Positions 60,401-62,037 of a stretch of 62,037 bases of DNA are shown here, in pieces. The number at the start of each line of letters is the position of its first letter. The first letter of the stretch is position 1. The notes beneath the pieces were generated by a model that saw only the letters and a program-made list of their open reading frames with translations, made no database searches and was not told the DNA's origin. The stretch is from an uncultured Clostridium sp. (lineage in GTDB: Bacteria > Bacillota > Clostridia > Lachnospirales > Lachnospiraceae), in NCBI GenBank assembly GCA_945915475.1, contig CAMEFI010000020.1, forward strand, positions 1 to 62,037. Direction: 5' to 3'. A program made the translations under genes and the position numbers.

Positions 60401-61780
60401 CTATTGGCCAAGTAGCTCTTCGCCTATTAAATACACATCTCCGGCTCCCATAGTTATCAACAAATCATTTTTTTTGCAATTTATTAACAAATAATTTTCA
60501 ACTGCTTCAAAGGAACTCAAATATCTCGCATCTGTTCCTAATTCCTTAATGCGGGAAGCCAGATCTTTTGCGTGGACTAAGCCGGTATCTTTTTCTCTTG
60601 CAGCATAGATATCAACAACGATAACATGGTCGAAGCCTTTAAGTGCCTGTGCAAAATCCTCAAATAGTGCTTTGGTACGAGTATATGTATGTGGCTGAAA
60701 TATCACCCAGAGCTCATTGTGAGGAGTGTGGATTGCTGTAGTCAGGGTTGCTTTAATCTCGGTTGGGTGATGAGCATAATCATCAATGACAGTAACATTA
60801 CCAAGGGTACCCTTTAATTCAAAACGACGATGGGCACCACCGAAGCAGGCAAGACCGGCAAGGATGTATTTGCGGTCAATGCCAAGCAGATCAGCCACTG
60901 CAATGGCAGCTAAAGAGTTGGTGACGTTATGGGTTCCGCCGATATTTAAGTGAATTCTCTCATAGGCTTTGCCATCTATCATTAATGTATAGTTCATGTG
61001 TCCCTTTTCATCTGCTTCGATATCAGCCGGATAGTAGCGGTTCGTATCGTGCATACCAAAGGTAACGATGTTGCATTTCAAATCTCTTGTGATGCGAGGC
61101 AGACATTCCATGTCGCCATTGACTATTAAGGTTCCATTATCCGGAAGGTTTGTTGCGAAAGTATGGAAACTTTCGATAATCTCGTCGATTCCACTGAAGA
61201 AATCCAAATGATCCGCATCTACATTCAGAATGATACTGATATAAGGATAAAATGCGTGGAAACTGTTGGTGTATTCGCATGCTTCTGTTACAAAGTAATC
61301 AGAATGACCAACGCGGACATTACCTCCGATGGAATCTAAGATACCACCTACAGAGATGGTAGGATCTGTATCGGCTTCCATAAAAATCTGGCTTAACATG
61401 GAAGTAGTGGTGGTTTTACCATGGGTTCCGGAAACAGCTACAGAATATTTATAATTATTCATAATCTGACCAAGTAATTGTGCTCTTGTAAGCATTGGAA
61501 TTCCCTTTGCGACGCAGGCTGCATATTCCGGATTGTCAGGGTGAACGGCGGCGGTATATACAACAAGATCAATATCATCGGTGATGTTATCCGCTGACTG
61601 TCCGATGTTAATGATGGCACCCATGGAAATTAAGTTGTCGATGATATCTGAACTTTTTGCATCGGAACCACTGATCTTGAAATTCTCTTTTAACAGAATC
61701 TCGGCTAATCCACTCATGCTGATTCCGCCGATTCCTATAAAATGTACATGGTTGGGTTTACTAAAATCAATATGATACAT
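60401..61780 (-). CDS. murC: UDP-N-acetylmuramate--L-alanine ligase
   Basis: 459 residues. N-terminal UDP-binding Rossmann GIGGISMSGLAEIL, ATP loop SGTHGKTTTTSM, VNDADHLD-like NVDADHLDFF, and the C-terminal YAHHPTEI. It adds L-alanine to UDP-MurNAc, the first peptide step of peptidoglycan synthesis. The ATG is preceded by GGAAGAGGGATTTCAT. Its own promoter is at 61870-61842. Confidence 0.94.
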   Translation of the reverse strand: MYHIDFSKPNHVHFIGIGGISMSGLAEILLKENFKISGSDAKSSDIIDNLISMGAIINIGQSADNITDDIDLVVYTAAVHPDNPEYAACVAKGIPMLTRAQLLGQIMNNYKYSVAVSGTHGKTTTTSMLSQIFMEADTDPTISVGGILDSIGGNVRVGHSDYFVTEACEYTNSFHAFYPYISIILNVDADHLDFFSGIDEIIESFHTFATNLPDNGTLIVNGDMECLPRITRDLKCNIVTFGMHDTNRYYPADIEADEKGHMNYTLMIDGKAYERIHLNIGGTHNVTNSLAAIAVADLLGIDRKYILAGLACFGGAHRRFELKGTLGNVTVIDDYAHHPTEIKATLTTAIHTPHNELWVIFQPHTYTRTKALFEDFAQALKGFDHVIVVDIYAAREKDTGLVHAKDLASRIKELGTDARYLSSFEAVENYLLINCKKNDLLITMGAGDVYLIGEELLGQ

Positions 61781-61841
61781 ATGAAATCCCTCTTCCTTCT
61801 ATCGTTATGTGGGTACTGGATACCCGGGCATATCTCAGTTC

Positions 61842-61870
61842 ATTATAGTATAGAAAGAATGGATTTACAA
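61842..61870 (-). promoter_or_regulatory. Promoter of murC
   Basis: On the minus strand TTGTAA (61870-61865), a 17-bp spacer and TATAAT (61847-61842), about 60 bases before the murC ATG. A plus-strand TATAAT also occurs at about 61930 but has no clear -35. Confidence 0.65.
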
Positions 61871-61950
61871 GCAATATAATTGTAAGAATTTCTTCATTTT
61901 CTCTCAAACATTTCTTAAGAATTTCTTGTTATAATAAATGAAACGATAGT

Positions 61951-61968
61951 CAATTGCGAAACACTTGG
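61951..61968 (+). repeat. Copy of the dispersed TTGCGAAAC motif
   Basis: CAATTGCGAAACACTTGG lies in the last gene-free stretch of the window, about 170 bases upstream of murC. It matches the shared consensus CAATTGCGAAACACCTG with two changes. Confidence 0.5.
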
Positions 61969-62037
61969 TATGTAATTGTATGCTTTTTAAAACACATTGG
62001 ATTTCTTAAAATGCTACAGGACGATGTTTCTATATTT

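Noticed and set aside
1-62037. tRNA or rRNA genes
   Set aside because: No cloverleaf with a GGTTCGAATCC-like arm or rRNA signature was noticed in any gap.

Overview
The window reads as chromosome of an anaerobic, low-GC Gram-positive bacterium, most likely a gut Lachnospiraceae (Roseburia/Agathobacter/Eubacterium type). This is inferred from the gdpP-rplI-dnaB order, a DnaD/DnaI-type primosome, an FprA flavodiiron protein, agr-type signalling and small families common in that group (DUF6774, DUF1934, Rpn-like nucleases). No rRNA, tRNA or CRISPR array was seen. Most promoters found are sigma-A type with 17-bp spacers.

Region by region. 1-2850: AT-rich accessory genes (Fic protein, DUF7309-like protein, unknown) ending at a cluster of GTATCA repeats, next to a hybrid histidine kinase whose H-box is destroyed. 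2850-8830: the kinase remnant, a LacI-type ligand domain without HTH, a flavin reductase, a LysM/M23 envelope peptidase and an unknown protein. 8850-12720: a LacI regulator divergent from an SsuABC-like transporter, with two matching operators between them. 12735-21204: flavodiiron protein, Ddl, MurI, DUF1934, a methyltransferase, then gdpP-rplI-dnaB. 21241-24717: a large SWIM/SNF2 helicase. 24665-32550: an AT-rich island with an agr-type quorum-sensing system (AgrD and AgrB on the minus strand; LytTR regulator and GHKL kinase divergent). Downstream of agrB on the same strand lie a small secreted protein, a lipoprotein, three membrane proteins and an ABC ATPase. 32635-34029: a CysK-like enzyme and an Lrp regulator.

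34511-39683 is a D-amino-acid/5-oxoproline operon. It holds a D-amino-acid transaminase, a DUF4392 protein, PxpB, PxpC, a DUF1445 protein and PxpA. DUF4392 and DUF1445 are the two halves of vertebrate D-glutamate cyclase. Together the genes suggest D-amino acid -> D-glutamate -> 5-oxoproline -> glutamate. 39758-41024: a zinc-ribbon protein and a DeoR regulator. 41617-49670: an Fe-dependent alcohol dehydrogenase, a class III aminotransferase, a complete Liv-type transporter and a cytidylate-kinase-like protein, probably for uptake and reductive use of an amino compound. 49783-56672: a DUF6774 protein, an Rpn-like protein with tandem repeats, an SbcD/SbcC-like pair with degenerate nuclease motifs, and PBP1A. 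56736-61780 (minus strand): PRPP synthetase, DnaI-like ATPase, DnaD-like protein and MurC, with DnaA-box-like 9-mers upstream of dnaD.

Intergenic DNA is rich in structure. There are two MITE-like elements (34246-34477 and 41056-41259), both with direct repeats at their edges, and a dispersed motif around TTGCGAAAC. Promoters are followed at once by terminators at 34136-34236 and 41377-41449. The agr island and the split D-glutamate cyclase operon are the strongest candidates for a little-described system.
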